7,685 bases of DNA from JADYZU01 sp964540965 (GCA_964540965.1 CAZIOT010000029.1:1-7685), one strand, 5' to 3'. Counted from the first letter of the stretch, positions 1-6,460 are shown. Numbers and translations are program-made. The notes: generated from the sequence alone by a model not told the origin.

Positions 1-276
1 GGCGGCGGGCAGGTCGACATCACCAGCGGCAAGTTCGTGTTCTCCTGCACCGAGGCTTACCGCGTCAGGGACGGCAAGGTGGGCGCCGCGATCAAGGGCG
101 CGACGCTGATCGGCGATGGCGCCACCGCGCTGAGACAGATCCGCGGCATCGGCAACGACATGGCGATGGACCCCGGCATCGGCAATTGCGGCAAGGCCGG
201 GCAATGGGTGCCGGTCGGCGTGGGCCAGCCCTCGCTGATGATCGGCGGGCTGACGGTCGGCGGCGCGGCAGGCTAG
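1..276 (+). CDS. tldD: TldD zinc metalloprotease, C-terminal part (5' end outside window)
   Basis: The frame is open from base 1 and ends at the TAG at 274-276, giving the last 91 residues of TldD. With TldE/PmbA, TldD forms a cytosolic zinc protease that degrades unfolded or modified peptides (microcin B17 maturation and CcdA turnover in E. coli). Seen here: GGGQVDITSGKFVFS at the start of the fragment, the KGATLIGDG segment (33-41), and GIGNCGKAGQ (59-68), followed by PVGVGQPSL and a C-terminal LTVGG as in known TldD proteins. Cys63 of the fragment (codon 187-189) matches the cysteine that acts as a zinc ligand beside the HExxxH histidines, which lie outside the window. The gene is not damaged by the IS: the stop codon lies in the CTAG target sequence. 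Family assignment is firm; the N-terminal part cannot be judged. Confidence 0.93.
   Translation, partial: GGGQVDITSGKFVFSCTEAYRVRDGKVGAAIKGATLIGDGATALRQIRGIGNDMAMDPGIGNCGKAGQWVPVGVGQPSLMIGGLTVGGAAG
273..276. repeat. CTAG target-site duplication, left copy
   Basis: CTAG directly flanks the inverted repeat and recurs at 1116-1119. Being palindromic, it provides the TAG stop of tldD on the plus strand (274-276) and the TAG stop of the transposase on the minus strand (275-273). Confidence 0.8.
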
Positions 277-1042
277 GTCACCGACTCATATCTCCTGAGT
301 TCGATACGGATTGCGGCGAGGTGTAGCGAGGCGAGGAAGTTGGCGTCGGTCTTGTCGTATCGGGTGGCAACGGCTCGGAAGTGTTTGAGCTTGTTGAAGA
401 ACCGCTCGACGCGGTTGCGCTTTCGGTAGAGGGTGCGGTCGAAGGCCGGGATGCGTTTTCGGTTCGGCATCGGCTTGATGTTGGCCACGGCGCCCCGGGC
501 GGCGAGAGGCTCGCGCAGGTAGTCGGCGTCGTAGCCGCGGTCGGCCAGCAGCGTCTGACCGGGACCGATCTCGCCGAGCATGTCCATCGCTGACCGCCCG
601 TCATGGGCCTGCCCCGCGGTCAGCTTCAGCCGGATCGGGCGCCCGGCCGCATCCACGAGCGCGTGGATCTTGGTCGTCAGCCCGCCGCGCGAGCGACCCA
701 TGCAATCGGATCGCCCCCTTTTTTCGGGCCGTTCGCCCCATGCTGGTGAACCCGGATCGACGACGAGTCGATCATCTGGATATCTCCATCGTAAGCCTCT
801 GATACGGCGTGCAGAATGCGTGCCCAATGGCCGGCCCTGCGCCAGCGGTTGAAGCGGTTCACGCAGGTTGTATACGGCCCGTAACGCGCCGGAATGTCGG
901 CCCAGGGCGCCCCCGTCCGAAGCCGCCAGAAGATACCGTTCAGAACCTTCCGGTCATCGGCACGCGGCACCCCGCGCACTTTCCTCGGCAACAAAGGCTG
1001 GATCACAGACCACTCGAAATCCGTCAGATCAAACCGCGCCAT
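273..1042 (-). CDS. IS5-family DDE transposase, made by -1 frameshift (orfA 677-1042 plus orfB ending at 273)
   Basis: The first frame starts at ATG 1042-1040, preceded by a GGGGAGGG-like ribosome site. It gives an N-terminal helix-turn-helix region (MARFDLTDFEW..., about 1-80) and would stop alone at 677-679. The second frame continues through LTTKIHALVD to the stop at 275-273. Slipping back one base in the A6G5 run at 724-714 joins them into 256 residues, the normal IS5/IS427 length. The catalytic triad is complete in the fusion: Asp92 (MIDSSS), Asp168 (LLADRGYD) and Glu213 (RNRVERFFNKLK). A longer start at 1075 exists but lacks a good ribosome site and adds residues unlike the family. The stop codon lies in the duplicated CTAG target, not in the element. 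Unshifted orfA gives a short protein of about 121 residues that could act as a regulator (inference). Confidence 0.87.
277..290 (+). repeat. IS terminal inverted repeat, orfB side
   Basis: GTCACCGACTCATA matches the inverted copy at 1102-1115 in 11 of 14 positions. The repeat also encodes the last codons of the transposase. Confidence 0.8.
714..724 (-). promoter_or_regulatory. Candidate programmed -1 frameshift site in the transposase
   Basis: On the minus strand six A (724-719) are followed by five G (718-714). The orfA frame reads CCG AAA AAA GGG GGC and ends 15 codons after the AAA pair. Moving back one base at the A run gives AGG GGG CGA and enters the orfB frame, which carries the conserved CMGRSRGGLTTKIHALVD segment. 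Frameshifting of this kind is established for the IS427 group. Slippage by RNA polymerase on the A run is an alternative mechanism. Confidence 0.65.
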
Positions 1043-1101
1043 CACACCCTCCCCTGCGCACGGAGAGTGAATCACAACGCATCACACAGGGGAATCCTGT
1101 T

Positions 1102-1115
1102 TATGAGTATGTGGC
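1102..1115 (-). repeat. IS terminal inverted repeat, orfA (upstream) side
   Basis: Read on the minus strand this is GCCACATACTCATA, the partner of 277-290. It lies about 60 bp upstream of the transposase start, so the IS promoter should lie between them. Confidence 0.8.
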
Positions 1116-1119
1116 CTAG
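1116..1119. repeat. CTAG target-site duplication, right copy
   Basis: Second copy of the target sequence, directly outside the right inverted repeat. Removing the IS and one CTAG would join tldD to TGGGGAAAGC and the hairpin at 1131-1168. Confidence 0.78.
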
Positions 1120-1130
1120 TGGGGAAAGCC

Positions 1131-1168
1131 CGACTGGCCCTGCCGCCGGCCAGGTGGCAGGACAGTCG
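1131..1168 (+). terminator. Hairpin after the IS, probably the original tldD terminator
   Basis: CGACTG (1131-1136) pairs with CAGTCG (1163-1168), and CCTGCC (1139-1144) pairs with GGCAGG (1156-1161), with a small internal loop between the stems and an 11-base loop. That is 12 pairs in total. An alternative inner stem is CTGGCC/GGCCAG (1134-1139, 1148-1153). There is no immediate U run, though TTTT follows at 1174-1177. Without the IS it would begin about 12 bases after the tldD stop, the expected place for a terminator. It could instead be a leader structure of the next gene. Confidence 0.5.
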
Positions 1169-1192
1169 CATGCCCTTTTGAAAGTGCCCTCC

Positions 1193-1765
1193 ATGGTCCG
1201 GACCGCCGCCCTCTTCCTCCTCCTCGCCTGCCCTGCCGTCGCACAAGAGGTCTCCTCGACGGTCACCGGCCAGTTCGGCGCCGGCAGCGGCTGGCATTAT
1301 CAGGCCGAAGTCCATCGCAACGCCGAATACCTCGCCCTGCGGCTATGGGAGGGGCAGTCGCCCGACCGCCTGTCGCTGGTGCTCGACAACACGCGGTTCG
1401 ACTGGACGCCCATCGGCGGCCAGGAATGGCTCGAGGCGACGGCGGCGGGGCCGCTTGTCCTTTACACCCTGTCGGAAAACGAAGGTTACCTGACCGCCGG
1501 CCGCACCGTTCTGGACCATCTCGACAACATGATCGTGGTGCGCCAGCAGGCCACCTTCACCAACCGCCTCACCGGGCCGGTGCCCGAAGATCCGTTCCGC
1601 TGCTTTTCGGAGGACTGCTGGTCCTGCGTCGCCGACCCGGTCGCGGGCACGGCGATCGAAAGCGGGGAAAAACGCGTGGCTGTCGTGGCTTACGAGGATC
1701 TGTCCGCCGCGTTCTGGGGACCGGATCGCACGGCCGTGCTGGGCCTTTGTTCCGCACCGGACTGA
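1193..1765 (+). CDS. Small exported protein of unknown function with a Cys-rich segment
   Basis: I do not recognise this 190-residue protein. It begins with a clear signal peptide: MVRTAALFLLLACPAVA, then Gln18, an AVA-Q cleavage site for signal peptidase I. The mature part of about 173 residues has no further membrane segment and should be periplasmic or secreted. It holds four cysteines: Cys137, Cys142 and Cys145 (a Cx4CxxC cluster), plus Cys186 near the C-terminus, so two disulfides are possible. The middle is rich in Trp, Leu and short alternating stretches, suggesting beta structure (inference). ATG 1193 is chosen because the signal peptide starts there; GAAAG at 1180-1184 is a weak ribosome site. 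The open frame extends upstream into the IS (to 809), but that part is clearly transposon sequence. Cys13 lies in the signal peptide without a good lipobox. Confidence 0.72.
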   Translation: MVRTAALFLLLACPAVAQEVSSTVTGQFGAGSGWHYQAEVHRNAEYLALRLWEGQSPDRLSLVLDNTRFDWTPIGGQEWLEATAAGPLVLYTLSENEGYLTAGRTVLDHLDNMIVVRQQATFTNRLTGPVPEDPFRCFSEDCWSCVADPVAGTAIESGEKRVAVVAYEDLSAAFWGPDRTAVLGLCSAPD

Positions 1766-1856
1766 ATTTTTCCGCGCGGCCGACCGGCGGGGAAGCGATT
1801 CACCTTGCGTTAACCCCGATCCCCTAAACCTGATTCTGCAACAGGCGGAGGGCGGA

Positions 1857-3053
1857 ATGGCCGGAGCGACACCTTCTTCCACTCACCCCCCACTCCCACC
1901 CACGCTGGAGGAAGACCGGTTTGACCGTATCCGCCTGTTGCGCTCGCGTCGCGTCGGTGTCGCCACCTGGTGGCGGCTGATCGCCGAACACGGCACGGCC
2001 GCCGCCGCGCTGGCCGCCCTGCCCCAGATCGCCCGCGCCGCGGGTGTCGATGATTATGCCGCCTGCCCGCCCGCCGTCGTGCAGGCCGAACTTAAGGCCG
2101 CGCGCGCCGCCGGCGCCCGGCTGGTGATGCATGGCGATCCGGACTGGCCCGCCGCCCTGGCCGATCTTGCCGATGCCCCGCCCTTCCTGTGGCTGCGCGG
2201 CGACGACAGCCTCCTGACCCGGCCGATGGTGGCGCTGGTGGGGGCGCGCAATGCCTCGTCCCTTGGCACCCGCATGGCGCGCGCGCTGGCCGCCGATCTG
2301 GGCGCCGCCGGCTTTGTCGTGGTCTCGGGCCTTGCCCGCGGCATCGACACCGCCGCGCATGATGCCTCGCTGCGCAGCGGCACGCTGGCCGTGCTGGCCG
2401 GCGGGGTAGACGTGATCTATCCTGCGGAAAACACCGTGCTGGCCGAACGCATCGCCAGCCATGGGGCGCTGGTGTCCGAACAGCCGATGGGACTTCAGCC
2501 GCAGGCCCGGCATTTTCCCGCCCGCAACCGCATCGTCTCGGGCCTTGCCCGCGCCGTCATCGTGGTCGAGGCGGCGGCGAAATCCGGCAGCCTGATCACC
2601 GCCCGCGCCGCGCTTGACCAGGGGCGCGAGGTGATGGCGGTGCCGGGCCACCCGCTCGACCCGCGCGCCGGGGGCTGCAACCACCTGATCCGCGACGGCG
2701 CCCTGCTGGTCCGCGACGCCGCCGATGTGATCGAGGCGCTGGGGTCCTTGGCGGGGGAGGCTACGGCCGCGCTGTCGGCGCCGGTTTTGGCCCAGTCCGC
2801 AGAACGGCCCGTCGCGATGCCGGCGCGGCCCGCGGACGCGGGCCTCGCGCCGACGCCGACACCCACCCTGCGCGATACTGCCGCCCTGCACCGGCAGATC
2901 CTCGACCGCCTCGGCCCCTCGCCGGTGGCCGAGGACCAGTTGATCCGCGACCTTGCCGCCAGCGCCCGCGACGTGACGCCGGTGCTGACCGAACTCGAAC
3001 TCGACGGCCACATCGCCCGCAGCCCGGGTGGCCTGCTGGCCCGGGTGATGTGA
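1857..3053 (+). CDS. dprA: DNA processing protein DprA (Smf)
   Basis: A 398-residue DprA, the cytosolic protein that binds single-stranded DNA and loads RecA in natural transformation; it is also widespread in species not known to be competent. The start at ATG 1857 has GGAGGG at 1847-1852. An N-terminal helical (SAM-like) region covers about 20-110. The Rossmann-like core follows, with VGARNAS (128-134), SGLARGIDTAAH (157-168), GGVDVIYPAEN (182-192), SEQPMG (207-212), FPARNRIVSGLA (220-231), VVEAAAKSGSLITA (236-249) and VPGHPLDPRAGG (262-273). After an Ala/Pro-rich linker (about 298-340), residues 341-398 form the small winged-helix domain typical of longer DprA proteins. All core motifs are present. 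I see no convincing promoter in the 91-bp gap upstream. In many alphaproteobacteria dprA lies directly before topA; here the order holds but a 756-bp spacer separates them. Confidence 0.95.
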   Translation: MAGATPSSTHPPLPPTLEEDRFDRIRLLRSRRVGVATWWRLIAEHGTAAAALAALPQIARAAGVDDYAACPPAVVQAELKAARAAGARLVMHGDPDWPAALADLADAPPFLWLRGDDSLLTRPMVALVGARNASSLGTRMARALAADLGAAGFVVVSGLARGIDTAAHDASLRSGTLAVLAGGVDVIYPAENTVLAERIASHGALVSEQPMGLQPQARHFPARNRIVSGLARAVIVVEAAAKSGSLITARAALDQGREVMAVPGHPLDPRAGGCNHLIRDGALLVRDAADVIEALGSLAGEATAALSAPVLAQSAERPVAMPARPADAGLAPTPTPTLRDTAALHRQILDRLGPSPVAEDQLIRDLAASARDVTPVLTELELDGHIARSPGGLLARVM

Positions 3054-3253
3054 GGGGATCAGCGCAGGGGCAGGCTGCGGCGCGTCAGGTCCGCGCGCGC
3101 AGGCCCCGCCGGCACCGCGCGGGGATTTCGCGGCCTCCCCTCGCCCGGCGAGGAAACGCCGGGGCCTCCGGTCGGAACCGCAGGACAGTGCCCAACCCGG
3201 GTGCCCTGCTCACCCCGGCAGCCGGTCGCACCCGCCCGCCTGCCCCTGCCCCT
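3054..3253. other. Non-coding flank between dprA and the repeat array
   Basis: No credible gene. The stretch is very GC-rich and contains several short dyads. The clearest is CCCGGCG (3144-3150) with CGCCGGG (3157-3163) around the loop AGGAAA, which could help end dprA transcription although no U run follows. The last 35 bases (about 3219-3253, GCCGGTCGCAC then CCCCT) look like a degenerate end of the 106-bp repeat unit, so the array may once have begun further left. Confidence 0.5.
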
Positions 3254-3697
3254 GACGGCATCCCCCATCGCCATGCCGGTCTGCGCTGCAATGGACCCCT
3301 CACCGGCACCTCGACCTCCGCCCCTGCACGCCCTTCCGCGCCGGTCGCACACGGCCCCGGACGGCATCCCCCGTCGCCATGCCGGTCTGCGCCGAAGCGG
3401 CCGCCCTCACCGGCACACCCAACCGCCNNNNNNNNNNNNNNNNNNNNNNNNNNNNNNNNNNNNNNNNNNNNNNNNNNNNNNNNNNNNNNNNNNNNNNNNN
3501 NNNNNNNNNNNNNNNNNNNNNNNNNNNTCGCCATGCCGGTCTGCGCCGAAGCGGCCGCCCTCACCGGCACACCCAACCGCCGCCCCTGCACGCCCTTCCG
3601 CGCCGGTCGCACACGGCCCCTGACGGCATCCCCCATCGCCATGCCGGTCTGCGACGCAACGGCCGCCCTCACCGGCAACCCCGACCGCCGCCCCTGC
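3254..3697. repeat. C-rich 106-108 bp tandem repeat array (interrupted by assembly gap)
   Basis: Units begin GACGGCATCCCCC. Unit 1 is 3254-3359 (106 bp). Unit 2 starts at 3360 and runs into the gap at 3428. A further unit emerges at 3528 and ends at 3621. The last, partial unit is 3622 to about 3697, then diverges. Every unit carries the dyad TGCCGGT ... ACCGGCA with a 21-22 base spacer: 3274/3302, 3380/3409, 3534/3563 and 3642/3671 (first bases of each arm). Two copies also hold a GCCG-AAG-CGGC mini-hairpin and a GCGGCCGC palindrome inside the dyad. Unit 1 contains 53 C and 26 G, a strong strand skew. Open frames run through it but have no family resemblance or ribosome site, so I treat it as non-coding. 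Function unknown. Confidence 0.8.
3428..3527. other. Assembly gap of 100 N inside the repeat array
   Basis: Exactly 100 N, a conventional placeholder for a gap of unknown length. The 54 bases before it (3374-3427) are identical to the 54 bases after it (3528-3581), so both contig ends stop in the same part of a repeat unit. Joining them by that overlap gives one intact 108-bp unit in register with its neighbours. The real sequence may therefore have no gap or any number of extra units. Confidence 0.9.
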
Positions 3698-3741
3698 GCC
3701 CCTTCCCCAATGGCCTCAGACCGCCCCCAGACAACCCCGCA

Positions 3742-3771
3742 TTGACAAGCCCCCCCTGCCGCACCCATGTA
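3742..3771 (+). promoter_or_regulatory. Candidate topA promoter
   Basis: TTGACA at 3742-3747 is a perfect -35 hexamer in an otherwise C-rich spacer. The -10 is weak: CATGTA at 3766-3771 lies 18 bases away. It sits about 40-70 bp before the topA start and after the repeat array, so topA need not depend on transcription from dprA. Supercoiling control of topA, known in other bacteria, cannot be read from this sequence. Confidence 0.4.
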
Positions 3772-3809
3772 GCGCGCCCAAGCCCCTCCGGTGTTGCGCA
3801 AGGTTTCCC

Positions 3810-6431
3810 ATGCCCGTCGTCGTTGTCGAATCCCCGGCCAAGGCCAAGACGATCAACAAATATCTGGGCGACGACTATACCGTGCTCGCCTCCTACGGCC
3901 ATGTCCGCGACCTGCCGCCCAAGGACGGGTCGGTCGATCCCGATCACGATTTCGCCATGCTGTGGGAAGTCGATCCCGACTCGAAAAAGCATGTCAAGGC
4001 GATTGCCGATGCGCTGAAGGACGACCCGGTCCTGATCCTTGCCACCGACCCCGACCGCGAGGGCGAGGCGATTTCCTGGCACCTGACCGAGGCGCTGCGC
4101 GACCGCAAGGCGATCAAGGCCGGCACCGCCGTCAGCCGCGTCACCTTCAACGCGATTACGAAGAACGCGGTGACCGAGGCGATGGCCAAGCCCCGGCAGG
4201 TCGACCAGCCGCTGGTCGATGCCTATCTGGCCCGCCGCGCGCTGGATTATCTGGTCGGCTTCAACCTGTCGCCGGTGCTCTGGCGCAAGCTGCCCGGCGC
4301 GAAATCCGCCGGCCGGGTGCAATCGGTCTGCCTGCGGCTGATCGTCGAGCGCGAGATGGAGATCGAGGCCTTCCGCGCGCAGGAATACTGGACGGTCAAG
4401 GCGCTGCTGCGCACCCCGCGCGGGGCCGAGTTCGAGGCGCGGCTGGTCTCGCTTGCCGGCAAGAAACTTGACCGTTTCGACCTTGCGAATGAAACCGCGG
4501 CCGCCATGGCGGTGCAGGCGGTCCGCTCGCGCGATCTGACCGCGCTTTCGGTCGAGGCCAGGCCTGCCAGCCGCAACCCGGCGCCGCCCTTCATGACCTC
4601 GACCCTGCAACAGGAGGCGAGCCGCAAGTTCGGCATGGGCGCCAAGGCGACGATGTCTGCGGCGCAGCGCCTCTATGAGGCCGGCCATATCACCTACATG
4701 CGCACCGACGGCATCGACATGGCGCCCGAGGCGGTGATGGCCGCGCGCGACGCGATCCGCGACCGTTTCGGCGAGAAATACCTGCCGAAATCGCCGCGGA
4801 TGTACAAGAACAAGGCCAAGAACGCGCAGGAAGCCCACGAATGCATCCGGCCGACCGACATGACGAAATCGGCCGACCTGCTGCGCATCGCCGAGGATGA
4901 CCAGCGCAAGCTTTACGACCTGATCTGGAAGCGGACGCTTGCCAGCCAGATGGCGGCGGCGGAACTGGAACGCACCACGGTCGAGATCGGCAGCGCCGAC
5001 GGCCAGGTCGGGCTGCGCGCCACCGGTCAGGTCGTGACCTTCGAGGGCTTCATCGCCATCTATGAAGAGGGCCGCGACGATTCCGTGGTCGATGACGAGG
5101 ATGGCCGCCTGCCTCAGGTCACGGCCGGCGACCGGCTGGACAAGCGGCAGGTGACGCCCGACCAGCATTTCACCGAACCGCCCCCCCGCTATACCGAAGC
5201 CACGCTGGTCAAGAAGATGGAGGAGCTGGGCATCGGCCGCCCCTCGACCTATGCCTCGATCGTCACGACCATTCAGGAACGCGACTATGTCGCCAAGGAC
5301 AAGGGCCGGCTGATTCCGCAGGACAAGGGGCGTCTCGTCACCGCTTTCCTGTCGAACTACTTCCGCCGCTATGTCGATTACGACTTTACCGCCGATCTCG
5401 AATCCGACCTTGACCATGTGTCGGCCGGCGAAACCGACTACAAGGCGCTGCTTGGCCGTTTCTGGCGGGATTTTTCCGCCGCATTGGCCGAGACCGCCGA
5501 CCTGCGCATCGGCGAGGTGCTGGACAAGATCAACGAGGTGCTGGCGCCGCATCTGTTCCCGCCGACTGCCGACGGCGGCGACCCGCGGCTTTGCCCCAAC
5601 TGCCACAAGGGCCAGTTGTCGATGCGCACCGCGCGTTCGGGCGGCGCCTTCATCGGTTGCTCGAACTATCCCGAATGCCGCTACACTCGGCCCTTCGGCC
5701 CGCCGGGCATGGAGGATCCCACCGGCATCGGCCCCGACGGCCGCCTGCTGGGCGAAATCGACGGCCTGCCGGTGACCCTGCGCGACGGTCGCTTTGGCCC
5801 CTATGTGCAAAAGGGCGAGGCGACCGAGGCGGCGCCGAAACCGCCGCGCGCCAGCCTGCCCAAGGGCTGGTCGGCGCCCGACATGGATCTGGAGAAGGCC
5901 CGCCGGCTCTTGTCCCTGCCGCGCGAGGTCGGGCCGCATCCCGAGGACGGGGTGATGATCGAGGCCGGGATCGGCCGCTTTGGCCCCTATGTGAAGCACG
6001 GCACCACCTATGCCAACCTGCGCGAGGTCGACGAGGTGTTCGATATCGGCATGAACCGCGCGGTCGAGGTTCTGGCGCTCAAGGCCGCCGGGGGCCGCGG
6101 GCGCGGCGGCGGGGCGGCGGCCAAGCCGTTGAAGGAACTGGGCGACCATCCGTCCGGCGGCGCGGTCAGTGTGATGCCCGGCCGCTATGGTCCCTATGTC
6201 AAATGGGACAAGGTCAACGCCACCCTGCCCAAGGACATCGACCCCGAGGCGGTGACGCTGGAGCAGGCGCTTGACCTGATCGCGGCCAAGGCCGGCAAGG
6301 GCAAGGCACCGAAAAAGGCCGCGGCCCGAAAGCCCGCGGCGGCCAAGGCCAAGGCACCGGCAAAGGCCAAGGCACCGGCCAAGGCGCCCGCCAAACCGCG
6401 TGCGCCGGTGAAACGCAAGGCGGCCGAATAG
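3810..6431 (+). CDS. topA: DNA topoisomerase I (type IA)
   Basis: An 873-residue topoisomerase I, which relaxes negative supercoils by cutting one strand through a 5'-phosphotyrosine bond. The N-terminal Toprim domain has VVVVESPAKAKTI (3-15, Glu7) and TDPDREGEA (79-87, metal-binding Asp80, Asp82, Glu84). LPGAKSAGRVQS (161-172) belongs to the active-site region, and the catalytic Tyr296 lies in HITYMRTDG. GIGRPSTYASIV (474-485) is also conserved. One zinc ribbon follows (Cys595, Cys598, Cys617, Cys623), then three C-terminal repeats marked by RFGPYVQKG (661), RFGPYVKHG (723) and RYGPYVKWD (792). The last 48 residues are Lys/Ala/Pro-rich, likely a DNA-binding tail. The domain layout is the alphaproteobacterial form rather than the three-finger E. 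coli form. The start at 3810 gives the canonical N-terminus, but its ribosome site is weak (AAGG 3800-3803). The opposite strand is open over this whole gene, a high-GC shadow. Confidence 0.97.
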   Translation: MPVVVVESPAKAKTINKYLGDDYTVLASYGHVRDLPPKDGSVDPDHDFAMLWEVDPDSKKHVKAIADALKDDPVLILATDPDREGEAISWHLTEALRDRKAIKAGTAVSRVTFNAITKNAVTEAMAKPRQVDQPLVDAYLARRALDYLVGFNLSPVLWRKLPGAKSAGRVQSVCLRLIVEREMEIEAFRAQEYWTVKALLRTPRGAEFEARLVSLAGKKLDRFDLANETAAAMAVQAVRSRDLTALSVEARPASRNPAPPFMTSTLQQEASRKFGMGAKATMSAAQRLYEAGHITYMRTDGIDMAPEAVMAARDAIRDRFGEKYLPKSPRMYKNKAKNAQEAHECIRPTDMTKSADLLRIAEDDQRKLYDLIWKRTLASQMAAAELERTTVEIGSADGQVGLRATGQVVTFEGFIAIYEEGRDDSVVDDEDGRLPQVTAGDRLDKRQVTPDQHFTEPPPRYTEATLVKKMEELGIGRPSTYASIVTTIQERDYVAKDKGRLIPQDKGRLVTAFLSNYFRRYVDYDFTADLESDLDHVSAGETDYKALLGRFWRDFSAALAETADLRIGEVLDKINEVLAPHLFPPTADGGDPRLCPNCHKGQLSMRTARSGGAFIGCSNYPECRYTRPFGPPGMEDPTGIGPDGRLLGEIDGLPVTLRDGRFGPYVQKGEATEAAPKPPRASLPKGWSAPDMDLEKARRLLSLPREVGPHPEDGVMIEAGIGRFGPYVKHGTTYANLREVDEVFDIGMNRAVEVLALKAAGGRGRGGGAAAKPLKELGDHPSGGAVSVMPGRYGPYVKWDKVNATLPKDIDPEAVTLEQALDLIAAKAGKGKAPKKAAARKPAAAKAKAPAKAKAPAKAPAKPRAPVKRKAAE
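6345..6380 (+). repeat. Two 18-bp tandem repeats in the topA tail
   Basis: AAGGCCAAGGCACCGGCM occurs at 6345-6362 and 6363-6380 (last base A, then C), encoding the repeated Lys-Ala-Lys-Ala-Pro-Ala run of the C-terminal tail. In-frame repeats like this can vary in copy number without breaking the protein. Confidence 0.8.
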
Positions 6432-6435
6432 GGCC

Positions 6436-6453
6436 ATAGCGTCAGGCTATTTC
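6436..6453 (+). terminator. Weak candidate terminator after topA
   Basis: ATAGC (6436-6440) and GCTAT (6446-6450) form a 5-bp stem with a 5-base loop, and only a short T stretch follows. It begins 5 bases after the topA stop. The stem is short, so termination here is uncertain. Confidence 0.3.
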
Positions 6454-6460
6454 TGCTGCA

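Larger units (their letters stand above)
277..1115 (-). mobile_element. IS5-family insertion sequence (IS427/IS870/IS1248-like group), about 839 bp
   Basis: The element is bounded by CTAG at 273-276 and again at 1116-1119. Directly inside these are imperfect inverted repeats: 277-290 reads GTCACCGACTCATA, and the complement of 1115-1102 reads GCCACATACTCATA (11 of 14 matching). Between them is one transposase gene on the minus strand, split into two overlapping frames. Size, split transposase and CTAG target fit the IS427 subgroup of IS5; IS870 of Agrobacterium vitis and IS1248 of Paracoccus denitrificans are relatives I recall. If only TA is counted as the target duplication, the ends move out by one base (276-1116). 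Ends, target duplication and catalytic residues look intact, so the copy appears recent and possibly active. Confidence 0.88.

Noticed and set aside
1043..1075. Transposase start at 1075
   Set aside because: The 11 extra residues do not resemble the family, and the ATG at 1042 has the better ribosome site and gives the usual MARFDLTDFEW start.
809..1192. Upstream extension of the small exported protein
   Set aside because: The open frame extends into the IS in antisense, but the signal peptide begins at 1193 and the upstream part is transposase DNA in another frame.
1824..3011. A 395-codon open frame on the minus strand across dprA
   Set aside because: Low-complexity Gly/Arg/Ala sequence without motifs; dprA on the plus strand is complete and has a ribosome site.
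3254..3697. CRISPR array
   Set aside because: The repeated unit is over 100 bp and almost entirely repeated; there are no short repeats separated by unique spacers and no cas genes.
3254..3697. G-quadruplex cluster on the G-rich minus strand
   Set aside because: The GGG/GGGG runs are separated by long loops, so no compact four-run motif is present in a unit.
3050..3745. Open frames through the repeat array read as a repeat protein (MPVCAEAAALTG-type units)
   Set aside because: They cross the N gap, unit length varies between 106 and 108 so the frame is not kept, and there is no ribosome site or recognisable domain.
3669..6437. A 922-codon open frame on the minus strand across topA
   Set aside because: It is the antisense shadow of topA in high-GC DNA: its sequence is rich in Gly, Arg and His with no family motifs, and topA has all its catalytic motifs on the plus strand.
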